DNA of 64,000 bases from Acetomicrobium hydrogeniformans (GTDB lineage Bacteria; Synergistota; Synergistia; Synergistales; JAFGMB01), in contig JAENYO010000005.1 in NCBI GenBank assembly GCA_016841745.1, positions 146,439-210,438 on the forward strand. Reading direction: 5' to 3'. Shown in pieces: positions 34,407 to 43,019 of this stretch. Under the pieces are notes generated by a model. It was not told where the DNA came from. It worked only from the letters and a program-made list of their open reading frames with translations, and did not search any database. Every line of letters starts with the position of its first letter. Position 1 is the first letter of the stretch. A program made the position numbers and the translations under genes.

Positions 34407-35864
34407 TCAGGCGATCCAGTGCAGAATGCCCTGTTCAAGGTCTATCCTGGCAAGGACGGTTCCATCCTCTTCCGGTTCGGGATTTTCGGGTTTCGATATT
34501 CCCTGTCCAGAAAAGGTATTTCTTTCTTTTCCAGAATAACTTTCTCTTCCACCATTTCCCACGTCCACGGCGAGGTCTCCAAGAGTCAGGCCCTGTCTTT
34601 TCATTGCATCCCTGAGTACGTCCTCCGAACTCTTTATCAGGTCCCCTGCCTCTGCCCTTTCCACTGTGAGATGGACCTGAACTTCATCATCGGAGGAGTT
34701 AATGACGATCCTGACCTTTCCCAGCTCGGGCGGTTCAACCCGAAGGACGCCCTTTCTGTCTCCCTTTTCATTTTTCAGAAAGGATACCATGTGAGCCAGT
34801 CCTTCCCCTATGGCCCTTTCGCCCGATGTCTCCAGGGGTATGCTACTATGGTCTCCTCCGGGAACAATTGTTCTCCGAAAGGGGATCGTTTCGAGCATGT
34901 TTGCAGGTATGGGCGAAAACTCACTTTCAGGATGTGTTCCTGGTTCTCCTTTCTGAAAGGGTAAATCCTCAAGCTGGTGTTTATTTTTCAGAAAGACCGG
35001 TTCTTTATTGAGTTTCCATTTAATTTTCTGAGGAAGCCTTTTTTCAGGAAAGGTTTTCTGTTCAGTCTTCTTATCCGGAGCTCCGGATATTTCCATATTT
35101 CCCTGTTTCTTTTTTTTCTCAGGCTTTCCCTTATTTTCCCGGAGGGTATCTGAGAGACGGGGGTCTTTCCCGTTTTCCCTTGCTGCTGGAACGACTTCTC
35201 CTGACAGGTCAGGTTCCGGATCCCCGGGTGTTCTGTTTTCAGTAGGAGTTTCCAGGGGCAGGAGAAGGATGTTCTCCTGAGGAGGGACACCGTATTGAGA
35301 AAGGTTTATCTCTTCGGAGGGGGAGAATTCTCTCCGTTCCTCAGATTCCATCATTTCCTCTTCCCCAACGTTTACAACAGGAGTTTTTGTGATGCGGGAG
35401 GTCATTGGTGCAAAGGGCGGCCTGCGGTTTTCATTAAGAACGGCCAAAGCCTTTTCCAGTTCCATCATTTCACCTGATGAAAAAGCCTCCCTGTAACCTG
35501 CAGATTTAGCAGGTTTGTAGGCTGACCCTGTAAAAGACCTATCCTTGCATCTTTGTTCAAGGCATGGAAGGGTTTCCGTCTCAGGAGAAAGTTCTTCAGG
35601 GAGTATCTCGCCGGTCAAAGCGCTCGGAAGGGGGAATCTTTCCGGGGTTGCCACTTTCGGAAGAGATTTGACCGGTGTTCCGGGATTGGGAAAAGATACG
35701 GTTTCCCCCTGCATTTCAAGTTTAAGTACCCTCTTGTCCAGAGCTTCTCCAAAACAGGTTTCTTCGTTCAAGCTCTCCAGAAGCGCTTCGCTTTCGGGAC
35801 AGGTGTTCCTGTTCCCCAAGGCAGGGTTGTTCTCCGCGAGCATTACGGAATTCAAAAGATCCAA
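34407..35864 (-). CDS. fliK: FliK, flagellar hook-length control protein
   Basis: The product is 485 aa. The C-terminal domain (LRVEPPELGKVRIVINSSDD, then DVLRDAMKRQGLTLGDLAVD) has the FliK signature, which switches export specificity from hook to filament proteins. The first ~330 residues are low-complexity, rich in P/E/S/K/T with no fixed fold, as expected for the molecular ruler part. The start is TTG at 35864 with GGGAGG upstream, an atypical start that the ribosome site supports. flgD and flgE are not next to it. Confidence 0.88.
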   Translation of the reverse strand: MDLLNSVMLAENNPALGNRNTCPESEALLESLNEETCFGEALDKRVLKLEMQGETVSFPNPGTPVKSLPKVATPERFPLPSALTGEILPEELSPETETLPCLEQRCKDRSFTGSAYKPAKSAGYREAFSSGEMMELEKALAVLNENRRPPFAPMTSRITKTPVVNVGEEEMMESEERREFSPSEEINLSQYGVPPQENILLLPLETPTENRTPGDPEPDLSGEVVPAARENGKDPRLSDTLRENKGKPEKKKKQGNMEISGAPDKKTEQKTFPEKRLPQKIKWKLNKEPVFLKNKHQLEDLPFQKGEPGTHPESEFSPIPANMLETIPFRRTIVPGGDHSSIPLETSGERAIGEGLAHMVSFLKNEKGDRKGVLRVEPPELGKVRIVINSSDDEVQVHLTVERAEAGDLIKSSEDVLRDAMKRQGLTLGDLAVDVGNGGRESYSGKERNTFSGQGISKPENPEPEEDGTVLARIDLEQGILHWIA

Positions 35865-36004
35865 GTCAAAACCTCCCGGCTGAAAATATGCCTGTGTTCC
35901 TGTTTATTTTTCGGCAATTTAAGGTTCCGGAAATAGAGAGAGCTTTAAAAAGGGAGACTCCTTCAAGATTGAATGAGTCCTCGATATCAAGCTGCCATGA
36001 ATTA

Positions 36005-37453
36005 TCAGGAGTTACTGGAGTAATCGTAGCTGGTAAGCGCCGAAAGGTATCCTGCTCTCTGGCTCATCTCTGCCAGGCTTGTCTCCATGTTGGCATAGAG
36101 GCTTTCCAGGGAGGCTTTTTCCATTGCGAGCCTGGCTTCCAGGTTTTCTATCCTCTCGTCGATGCTGTTTGAGTTTGTTTCCAGAGAATCAATGCGGTTG
36201 CTCAGGGAGCCTTCTTTTGCAATTGTACCTCCCACGCTAATGGAGGAATCAGAGATCATGCTCTCTGCAAAGGTCTTCATTTCTGAAGCGAAGGAATTCA
36301 TCAGTCCCTTCACAGCGGAGGGATCGCTGAGCATTGCCTCCATGAAAGCCGATTCGTCGAAATCCAGTTCCCCGCTCTTTCCGTAATTAGACGATTTGGT
36401 GGCGATACCTACGGATGAAAGGGTCTTGTAGTCCCCGTCCGCAGAAGAACTGTTTCTGACATCGCTGACGATATTTCTCATATTCTGTTTGGTACTCCAG
36501 AGCAGTCTATCCCCGTGAAGAAGGCCCCACCTGACTTCAAAGTCACTTTCGGCATCTTCATCCTCTTTTTCGTTGACACGGATGTTGATCCAGTCCATTG
36601 CGGCATTGTAGGCCTCCACCATGCTCTTAACGGATGTGACCGCCTTTTCAGCGTCCAGGACCACGTCCACGGAAGCGGATCCTTTTCCTGTTATTTCCAG
36701 GGTGAGTCCATCAATAAGGTCATCTATGGTGTTGGAGGAACGGCTAATCTCAAGACCGTCTACCTTGATCATAGCGTCCGCAGGTGCCTGAAGCTCCCTT
36801 GCAGGGTTCCCGGTTTCATCAAGCACCCCAAGACCCATGAGGATACCGTCATCGTCTGTGGTACCTATGCTGTAATCTTTCCCTGTGATATTGCTGGAGA
36901 GGATAAGGGTATTATCCATGATCTTTGCGGAAAGAGGATTCTGGATGTCTTCTTCCGAGGCTTTCTCCTGCACCGCACTGTTGATGGCTGAAGCCATATC
37001 GTTGAGACTGTCTCCGGATAAGATGTTTACGGTGACCTCGAAGTCTCCTACTGAGAGGGAAAAGTCTCCTGAAAGTTCAAGGTCGGCTGAAGTGCTGTCC
37101 ACACGGTTTCCTGCGATACTGTGGCTTTCAGCCACCGATAGGGCTTCCATGTCGTATTTCCCGATCTCGGCCTCTGTGGATGCTGTTATGGAGAAGAATT
37201 CCTCAGAACCTTCAAGGACATTGATATCCGCCGTTTTATCAAGAAAGGTGGATTCCATTTCAAGGGGATCCATGCTTTCCCTGAGGTCAGTCAGATAGTT
37301 GTCCAGTTCCTCGTAAAGAACCATTTTCCCCTGAATGTCCTCCTGTTCCTCAAGCCATTGGATCTCCACAGCCCTCTTGCTGTTCATCATGCTGTCGATA
37401 ATGCTTCCCCAGTCGATGCCCGAGGATATACCCGTGATCTGAAGGTCGGACAT
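36005..37453 (-). CDS. fliD: FliD, filament cap (hook-associated protein 2)
   Basis: The product is 482 residues, starting MSDLQITGISSGIDWGSIID, the usual FliD opening, with a C-terminal coiled-coil end (NRIDSLETNSNSIDERIENL). It caps the growing filament and helps flagellin fold into place. It lies between a possible 42-codon gene and fliK. A 140-bp gap (35865-36004) with no clear gene separates it from fliK, although FliD normally sits near fliS, which is here the gene after fliK. Confidence 0.93.
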   Translation of the reverse strand: MSDLQITGISSGIDWGSIIDSMMNSKRAVEIQWLEEQEDIQGKMVLYEELDNYLTDLRESMDPLEMESTFLDKTADINVLEGSEEFFSITASTEAEIGKYDMEALSVAESHSIAGNRVDSTSADLELSGDFSLSVGDFEVTVNILSGDSLNDMASAINSAVQEKASEEDIQNPLSAKIMDNTLILSSNITGKDYSIGTTDDDGILMGLGVLDETGNPARELQAPADAMIKVDGLEISRSSNTIDDLIDGLTLEITGKGSASVDVVLDAEKAVTSVKSMVEAYNAAMDWINIRVNEKEDEDAESDFEVRWGLLHGDRLLWSTKQNMRNIVSDVRNSSSADGDYKTLSSVGIATKSSNYGKSGELDFDESAFMEAMLSDPSAVKGLMNSFASEMKTFAESMISDSSISVGGTIAKEGSLSNRIDSLETNSNSIDERIENLEARLAMEKASLESLYANMETSLAEMSQRAGYLSALTSYDYSSNS

Positions 37454-37482
37454 ACCTGATGCCTCCTTTCTCCTTTAAGTAT

Positions 37483-37611
37483 TTAAGGAAAATCATATTT
37501 ATATTCTGAATCAGTTTCAGCATTGCAGATCTCTTTGCGGATCGTTTTAAGCTCCGGAAGAGATGGTTCTGATGCTGAATATTTCTTCAACCCAGGGTTT
37601 TTCTCTATCAT
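37483..37611 (-). CDS. Possible 42-codon gene coupled to fliM
   Basis: Its ATG overlaps the fliM stop (TAATG, 37609-37613 on the minus strand), with AGGA six bases upstream. The frame then encodes MIEKNPGLKKYSASEPSLPE and a C-terminal half with LKTIRKEICNAETDSEYKY. It has no known family. Its polar, helical character and the 'IRKEI...EYKYDF' end recall FlgM-like C-termini very loosely, but 42 residues is too short for a secure match. It could be a real coupled small protein or chance. Confidence 0.35.
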   Translation of the reverse strand: MIEKNPGLKKYSASEPSLPELKTIRKEICNAETDSEYKYDFP

Positions 37612-38606
37612 TACGTGTCCTGAGAAGAAGTCTCCGATGGGAGGATGTCCACTATGCTCGCACAAAGCCTGCCTCTGTGATTTGAACCGAAGGTGACATA
37701 GAATTTGGGTATTGGGCCTACATGCATGGTTCCTCCTTCAGTGATGGGTGTTCCCAGATTTATGACATCACCAGGAGAGAGTGTGCTGAGTTCCTCCAGG
37801 GTCAGGCTTGTACTTGTAAGTTCTGCCGTCAGGTCGATGGTGACCTTCTGGACCTTTCTGTTTAGTCTTGCCCTGTCCTCTTCGGAAAGGTATTTGTCCT
37901 TTGTTACGAACCATTCCTGGGGATTAAAACGTTCCATTACCGGTTCCAGGGTATGGAAGGGAAGGCAGAGATTCATCCTTCCTTCCACCATCCCCACCTG
38001 GGCCTTTATATTCACAAGAAGGACCATTTCGGCCTTTGGGACGATCTGGACGAAGAATGGGTTGCTCTCCTTACCGAAGAGACTGAAATGGATATTTTCT
38101 TCGATGGCTTTCCAGCTGTCGTCAAGCTCTTTCAGGATCCTTGAAAGAGTCCGGTCCACTATGACCCTTTCAAGGTCGGTGAACTCCCTTGCTGAATCAA
38201 TGGGAAGGCCCCTTCCTCCAAGCATCCGGTCTATGAGAGAGAACATCAGGAGCTGGTTCACTTCCAGTATGGCCTTACCGTTCAGGGGCGTTACATCCAG
38301 GATTGCAAGAGTGGTAGGGGACATGACGGATCTTACAAATTCTTCGTAGGGCACCTGTTCCACGTTGGATATTTCCACCGATACCATGGATCTTGTCATG
38401 GAGGACAGGGTGCTGGTCAGATATCTGGCAAAGCTTTCATGGAGCATCTGAACGGCCCGGATCTGGTCGCGGTTGAATTTGTTGGGCCTTCGGAAATTAT
38501 AGGTCTTTACGGCTTTTTCCGTATTTTCAGGTGCGCTGGAAACTTCTCCGGAAGCCAGAGCGCCAAGCAGTTTATCTATTTCAACCTGATTCAGTACATC
38601 AGCCAA
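37611..38606 (-). CDS. fliM: FliM, flagellar motor switch protein
   Basis: The product is 331 aa. The N-terminal ADVLNQVEIDKLLGALASGE is the CheY-P binding peptide (LSQxEIDxLL type), the middle is a CheC-like fold (LHESFARYLTSTLSSMTRSM), and the C-terminal FliN-like domain ends the protein. It receives phosphorylated CheY and changes rotor direction. The start is TTG at 38606 behind AAGGAGG. It lies 12 bp after fliL on the same strand. fliN is separate, at 48771. Confidence 0.95.
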   Translation of the reverse strand: MADVLNQVEIDKLLGALASGEVSSAPENTEKAVKTYNFRRPNKFNRDQIRAVQMLHESFARYLTSTLSSMTRSMVSVEISNVEQVPYEEFVRSVMSPTTLAILDVTPLNGKAILEVNQLLMFSLIDRMLGGRGLPIDSAREFTDLERVIVDRTLSRILKELDDSWKAIEENIHFSLFGKESNPFFVQIVPKAEMVLLVNIKAQVGMVEGRMNLCLPFHTLEPVMERFNPQEWFVTKDKYLSEEDRARLNRKVQKVTIDLTAELTSTSLTLEELSTLSPGDVINLGTPITEGGTMHVGPIPKFYVTFGSNHRGRLCASIVDILPSETSSQDT

Positions 38607-38618
38607 GAAAGTTCCTCC

Positions 38619-39095
38619 TTACTGCATTACGAAGGATTTGAGAAGAACCCTTCTTACCGGACTGGATACCTTTGGCAGGGTGGGCCCCACATTGTTAAGA
38701 CGTGTGGTAACTGATTCCGAGAGTTTCAGAAGTCCTTCAGGGCTTTGGAAAGCTTGCTGGCCATGGCTGAGGGATTCGGAAATGACCTCGTTCCTGAACA
38801 GGGCTTTCCAGTATTTCTCCGAATCCAGTGTTTCAAGCACTTTCTGGTTATGAAGTTCCAGGATCAGCTCGAAGCTTACCAGGCTTGGGTCGGTGAATTT
38901 ACCGCCCGGCAGGGAAAGCTTGAACTCCCCTAGCTCAAATATGGGAAATGCCCTTGTTTCCCTGGTTTTTGTTGATTCCTCTCCCATGCCTGCTGCCATG
39001 GTACTGAAGAAGATACCTCCTGCAAATCCCATGGCAAAGACAAGCAAAAGAAAGAGACCTCCAAGGACCATTTTTTTGAAGTTTAGCTTTAACAC
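38619..39095 (-). CDS. fliL: FliL, basal-body membrane protein
   Basis: The product is 158 residues with one N-terminal membrane segment (KKMVLGGLFLLLVFAMGFAG, residues ~8-27) followed by a periplasmic domain (FELGEFKLSLPG ... SFELILELHNQKVLETLDSE). FliL sits at the stator-rotor ring and supports torque. The start is GTG at 39095, with AGGAGGGG upstream. It is the first gene of fliL-fliM-x-fliD, and a GCCGATTA element lies about 52 bp upstream. Confidence 0.85.
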   Translation of the reverse strand: MLKLNFKKMVLGGLFLLLVFAMGFAGGIFFSTMAAGMGEESTKTRETRAFPIFELGEFKLSLPGGKFTDPSLVSFELILELHNQKVLETLDSEKYWKALFRNEVISESLSHGQQAFQSPEGLLKLSESVTTRLNNVGPTLPKVSSPVRRVLLKSFVMQ

Positions 39096-39146
39096 ATTAT
39101 CCCCTCCTGGAAAAGTGACACTCTTTCGCCTATACTTCTAGTATAA

Positions 39147-39154
39147 TAATCGGC
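39147..39154 (-). promoter_or_regulatory. Sigma-28-like -10 before fliL
   Basis: On the minus strand GCCGATTA differs from the sigma-28 -10 consensus by one base and lies 52 bp before the fliL start. A clear -35 (TAAA) at the right distance was not found. The neighbouring TATACTTCTAGTATA is an inverted repeat that could be an operator. Confidence 0.35.
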
Positions 39155-39200
39155 TTTCAAGCCCCCATTCATTAATGGAAACTGAAACAATATTTTTTAC

Positions 39201-40415
39201 ATGTCGGAAGGGAGATCGTCCGCCTTGCATCTGTCGCGAACTTTGTTACGGACTTTTTCAGGCTTTCTATTTTTTCTGTTCCTCCTTTTGCCGAGCTATG
39301 TTCTGGCAGCCGAAAAACACCCCCCAACAGATTCCCATAGATTAAAGGTGGCCTTCCTGGTGGATGAGAGTAAAAAGGGTATTGCCCTTTCCCAGGCAGC
39401 AAACCTTTTTCTGAATGAATTTCTTCGGGAGGGCGGCAACAGGTTAGAACCTCTTTTTGTGAGTATGGGCACATCCGGCAATACCTGTTCCTTTGAGGAG
39501 CTGCCGGAATTTCTTGAAGAAAAGGGGGTAGCGGCGGCAGTATCTCTTTTAAGAGGTCCTGGAAATTCCTGCTTCCATGAGGTGGGTGGCAGGATACAAA
39601 TCCCACTTTTAATGGCATGGTCAGAAAGGATAGACCTGTCAGGGCTTCGAGGTGATAACCTCCCCTTATTTTTTAGCCTTGATTTTCCGGAGTCATTCAG
39701 GGCTTCAGCCATAGCCCTGTGGGCAAAGTGTACTGAAGAGCAGAACTGGTCGATCTTTATGGATCATCTTGACAGAAGGTCAAAGAAGATGGGTAAATTG
39801 ACCTCAGACCTGTTCTTCGCTGAGAATATACGGTACAAGTCAATGGAATTTCTTCGCAACAGCAGATATGATTTCATCAATTCTTCCAGGGAGTGTGTCT
39901 GTTCCGGTTCAGAGAACCTCCTTTCCTGGCTTGCTCCCTCGGATACCATAAAACTTCAGGAAACTCTCTTCTCCCTTGGAGCCTGTAGGAAAAGGCTGGT
40001 TCATGGAGGTCAGAAAGAGGACATGTTGCTGGGAAATAACGGGATAACTGTCTTCAGCCAGGATCCCTTCCCGGAAAAGGAATTTACTGAGCGGATCAAG
40101 GACACCTTTCCTCAGAACCTGACGGACAGAATATCTCCCTCGGAACTGATCAAGGTAAAAGCCGTATTGCTATGGCTTTACACGGCTATGTCCGATCTTC
40201 AGGATAATGCTGTTACATCCGCGGATCTGGTCTCCTCTCTTGAGGAAGTAAGATCTCTTTCCCTGCCGGGTTTCTCAGTGGAATTTTCCAGGGGGCTTCA
40301 CCGGCCTGTGAGAAAGACCATATTCATCCTACGATCAAGGAATGGCCTGTGGGTGGAGGAAGAAAGTCTTTTAATGGAGGCGTCTCCAGACGGAACCTTT
40401 TCTATTGCCCCATGA
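39201..40415 (+). CDS. Exported protein, periplasmic-binding-protein-like
   Basis: The product is 404 aa with a signal peptide (FSGFLFFLFLLLPSYVLAAE at about residues 19-38). The mature part opens RLKVAFLVDESKKGIALSQA and continues ANLFLNEFLREGGNRLEPLF, which resembles the first beta-alpha unit of type I periplasmic binding proteins of the branched-chain amino-acid/receptor family. The later part has no clear family signature, and I cannot name a ligand. It is on the plus strand amid a minus-strand flagellar block and overlaps the convergent fliR by 14 bp. No ABC-transporter partner is near, so it may act as a solo receptor or structural protein. Confidence 0.6.
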   Translation: MSEGRSSALHLSRTLLRTFSGFLFFLFLLLPSYVLAAEKHPPTDSHRLKVAFLVDESKKGIALSQAANLFLNEFLREGGNRLEPLFVSMGTSGNTCSFEELPEFLEEKGVAAAVSLLRGPGNSCFHEVGGRIQIPLLMAWSERIDLSGLRGDNLPLFFSLDFPESFRASAIALWAKCTEEQNWSIFMDHLDRRSKKMGKLTSDLFFAENIRYKSMEFLRNSRYDFINSSRECVCSGSENLLSWLAPSDTIKLQETLFSLGACRKRLVHGGQKEDMLLGNNGITVFSQDPFPEKEFTERIKDTFPQNLTDRISPSELIKVKAVLLWLYTAMSDLQDNAVTSADLVSSLEEVRSLSLPGFSVEFSRGLHRPVRKTIFILRSRNGLWVEEESLLMEASPDGTFSIAP

Positions 40416-41184
40416 AGAGAGGTATCATTTCGAGAAACCTGTCCATCTCAAGGGGCAGAAGCTGCTTTACCATGGCAACGGCCAGGATGGAAAGCAGGAA
40501 CAGTGCAAGGAGGATCTTCACAGGAAAGCCAAGCATGAATATGTTCATCTGTGGTACTGTCCTTGCCATGAAGCCCAGTCCCATTTCCGCAAGGAAGAGG
40601 ACCCCGAAATAGGGAAGGACCACCTTTACTGAAAGAATGAAGAGTTCCCCTATCCATGTATAGATCCCCTCAATGGACAGCATGGAGATCATGGAGGTCC
40701 CTACGGGGAGTAAATTGAGACTTTCCACCACGGCCTGGGTCATGATCAGATGGCCTCCCAGATAGAACCAGAACCATGTCCCCAGAAGGTATTTGAGCTG
40801 CCCTATGATGGCCACCTTCTGCTGCGAAAAGGGGTCAAGGATCTCCGCCATGGCAAAACCCATCTGTTGGCTTATAAAGCGTCCTGCCATTTGAAGGGCG
40901 TAGAGAGGGCTGGATGCCAGCACACCCAGCATAAGGCCCACCAGTATTTCCCTTCCTGAGAAGATAAGAAAACCTGCAGTGGTGAGAATCTCCTTTATCT
41001 CCACTTCCGTGTTCTTCAATACGGGTAGACAGGCGAGGGCAAGGGTAAGGGACATCCAGAACTTCACCGGTGCGGGCAGGGAAGTTCCAGAGAAGAATAT
41101 GAGAGATGACATGAGTCCTAGAAATCTCAGTGAAGTCAGAAACAATATCAGGATAAAGGGAATAAGTTCGTTCTGAAATTCCAT
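40402..41184 (-). CDS. fliR: FliR, flagellar export gate component
   Basis: The product is 260 aa from the ATG at 41182-41184 (MEFQNELIPFILILFLTSLR); a longer open frame upstream (to 41406) is in the fliQ region and not coding. Several membrane segments and the FISQQMGFAMAEILDPFSQQ motif are FliR features. With FliP and FliQ it forms the export channel. It follows fliQ by 5 bp. Its 3' end overlaps the convergent plus-strand gene by 14 bp. flhB, usually next, is not present in the window. Confidence 0.93.
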   Translation of the reverse strand: MEFQNELIPFILILFLTSLRFLGLMSSLIFFSGTSLPAPVKFWMSLTLALACLPVLKNTEVEIKEILTTAGFLIFSGREILVGLMLGVLASSPLYALQMAGRFISQQMGFAMAEILDPFSQQKVAIIGQLKYLLGTWFWFYLGGHLIMTQAVVESLNLLPVGTSMISMLSIEGIYTWIGELFILSVKVVLPYFGVLFLAEMGLGFMARTVPQMNIFMLGFPVKILLALFLLSILAVAMVKQLLPLEMDRFLEMIPLFMGQ

Positions 41185-41189
41185 GGCCC

Positions 41190-41456
41190 TTATTTGACGA
41201 AAGCGTTGAGGTTCCCCAGGACATCCACCGACATTTTCCAGATGGGTCTGAAAAGGGTGGGGCCAAGAAGCAGGGTGGTCAGAATAACCACCAGTATTTT
41301 GGGAACAAAGGATAAGGTCTGCTCCTGGATGGATGTTGCCGTTTGGAGTATCCCTATAATCAGTCCTACCACCATTGCTGCCGTCAGAATGGGCAGAGCT
41401 GCCCATATGGCAGTCCAGACTGCATTGCTGAAGAGAGCTGCCAGGGAACCATCCAC
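41190..41456 (-). CDS. fliQ: FliQ, flagellar export gate component
   Basis: The product is 88 aa with two membrane segments and the signature GLIIGILQTATSIQEQTLSF. The start is GTG at 41456, 7 nt after AAGGAGG; the frame is open further up to 41504 but overlaps the fliP end. The usual length is about 89 aa. It lies between fliP and fliR in the order fliP-fliQ-fliR. Confidence 0.95.
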   Translation of the reverse strand: MDGSLAALFSNAVWTAIWAALPILTAAMVVGLIIGILQTATSIQEQTLSFVPKILVVILTTLLLGPTLFRPIWKMSVDVLGNLNAFVK

Positions 41457-41469
41457 GGGATCTTCCTCC

Positions 41470-42240
41470 TTAATTGAAACTCTTGACCAGGCTGACCACC
41501 ACAAGGTCCCATCCGTTTGCCAGAACGAAGAGAAGGACCTTGAAGGGAAGGGATACCAGCATGGGTGGCAGCATTATCATGCCCATGGACATGAGGATGC
41601 TGGAAACGATCATATCTATGACAAGGAAAGGAACAAAGATGACCACACCCATCTGGAAGGCTGTCTTGAGTTCACTGAGCATGAATGCGGGAAGCAGAAC
41701 CAGTGTGGATACATCCTCGGGAGTTCCTGGTCTTTCCATGTCTGATAATGAGATCATGAGCGATAGTTCTTCGTCCCGGGTCTGGGAAAGCATGAACTGC
41801 CGAATAGGCTGGAGGCCGCGGTTAAGGGCCAGCTCAGCCTGTATTTGACCTGACTGAAGGGGCTTGTAGGCTTCCAGGTATACTTCTTCCCAGACCGGCC
41901 TCATGACAAAAAGGCTCAGGAAAAGGGCCAGTGTGACCATAACCTGGTTGGGTGGAAGCTGTTGAATTCCCATGGCATTACGAAGAAAACCGAGCACCAC
42001 CAGTATGCGGGTGAAGCTGGTTACCATAAGAACCATGGCAGGTGCAAGGCTGAGCACTGTGATCAGAATAAGGATTTGAAGTGTTACGGAAAGCTGTTGC
42101 GGGTCCCCTGATTGACCAACGCTCAGATTTACCGAGGGAAGGGTCGGTAGGGAAACTTCCGCAGCAGAGGCTCCCCCTGCTACAAGACAAATAAAAAACA
42201 ACAGTATAGCTTTTAGAGGCCAGCCCTTTATCGGAACCAA
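41470..42240 (-). CDS. fliP: FliP, flagellar export gate component
   Basis: The product is 256 aa, starting with a signal-like hydrophobic segment (ILLFFICLVAGGASA) and then the FliP signature TSFTRILVVLGFLRNAMGIQ, FVPFLVIDMIVSSILMSMGM and the C-terminal LPFKVLLFVLANGWDLV. It is the core of the export channel. The N-terminal signal peptide and periplasmic loop are typical. It heads fliP-fliQ-fliR, and fliO was not recognised before it; the 96-bp gap upstream carries no gene. Confidence 0.95.
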   Translation of the reverse strand: MVPIKGWPLKAILLFFICLVAGGASAAEVSLPTLPSVNLSVGQSGDPQQLSVTLQILILITVLSLAPAMVLMVTSFTRILVVLGFLRNAMGIQQLPPNQVMVTLALFLSLFVMRPVWEEVYLEAYKPLQSGQIQAELALNRGLQPIRQFMLSQTRDEELSLMISLSDMERPGTPEDVSTLVLLPAFMLSELKTAFQMGVVIFVPFLVIDMIVSSILMSMGMIMLPPMLVSLPFKVLLFVLANGWDLVVVSLVKSFN

Positions 42241-42336
42241 CTCCTCCTGACAAATGTCAGATATTAATCATAATATTTATACTGTTGTTTATAATAAGAT
42301 AAAAAACACTATTTGTACAGATTGTCTTTCCTTTCC

Positions 42337-42834
42337 CTACTGGAAACCAAGTACGACATAGATGGTGTGCCCCTTTTCTCCCTGGAGGAGGATGGTGAAA
42401 TATTTGATCCCCTGGAGGTCGGATGGGACGGATCGGAGATTGTCCCCCGCAAAAAGCTGGGGAGGGGTTATATCGATCCTGACGGGGTGGAATTTTCCGA
42501 ATTCCTTTAGAGCAGTTCCGCAGATCATGTTTGCAAGTTCTCCCAGGGCGCTCATAGCAAGGGAGTCGTCCGTTTTCGGATCCTTGATCATTCCTCCGGA
42601 CATGGTGGTAATGGTTTCCTTGAACGTTCCATGGTCTGTGAGGATGGTGACGGATCCCTTCATATCATCTCCTATTACACCAATAAGAGCCGCAGCGCAG
42701 CTTGCGGAGGCTTTCATCCCAGGCCCGGTCCTTTTCCTGTCAAGTTTGAGGGGCAGACCGAGACCCTTTGTTACTGTCATGGTGGAGACTGTAAATGCCT
42801 GAACCATGGCAGTTAAGGTTTGTAAAGAAGTCAT
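42337..42834 (-). CDS. cheX: CheX, CheY-phosphate phosphatase
   Basis: The product is 165 residues. The single CheC/CheX active-site helix is present (SALGELANMICGTALKEFGK), with the Glu and Asn three residues apart; it resembles CheX of the T. maritima type rather than the two-site CheC. It removes phosphate from CheY. The window has both CheC (26799) and CheX, which is often seen in bacteria with this chemotaxis type. It stands alone on the minus strand, 96 bp upstream of fliP. Confidence 0.88.
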   Translation of the reverse strand: MTSLQTLTAMVQAFTVSTMTVTKGLGLPLKLDRKRTGPGMKASASCAAALIGVIGDDMKGSVTILTDHGTFKETITTMSGGMIKDPKTDDSLAMSALGELANMICGTALKEFGKFHPVRIDITPPQLFAGDNLRSVPSDLQGIKYFTILLQGEKGHTIYVVLGFQ

Positions 42835-42875
42835 CTCGCAACACTCCTTTCCTTATTTTTGTTATTGACCTTTGT

Positions 42876-42902
42876 TGCAAAGAAAAAACTTTTTTCTTTG
42901 CA
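42876..42902. repeat. 13-bp inverted repeat between cheX and the HD-GYP gene
   Basis: TGCAAAGAAAAAA and TTTTTTCTTTGCA are perfect reverse complements separated by a single C. The two flanking genes are divergent, so this is not an ordinary terminator. It may be an operator or an A/T-rich cruciform in the shared promoter region. Confidence 0.55.
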
Positions 42903-42946
42903 TTCAAAAAGTTTTTTTGTATTTATGTGTCCTCGGCCCAATCGGG

Positions 42947-42975
42947 TTGTTGTAAATGACGAACTATTCTATACT
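42947..42975 (+). promoter_or_regulatory. Sigma-70-type promoter of the HD-GYP gene
   Basis: TTGTTG (42947-42952) and TATACT (42970-42975) are separated by exactly 17 bp. The predicted start is about 37 nt before the TTG start codon of the HD-GYP gene. This is among the best primary-sigma promoter matches in the window. Confidence 0.65.
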
Positions 42976-43019
42976 AGATCAAAGAAACAGCTTATCACTT
43001 TTCCTGAGGAGAGATAACT

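Noticed and set aside
41185-41406. N-terminal extension of FliR by ~74 codons
   Set aside because: The extension is out of frame with, and overlaps, fliQ, and has no membrane or FliR features.
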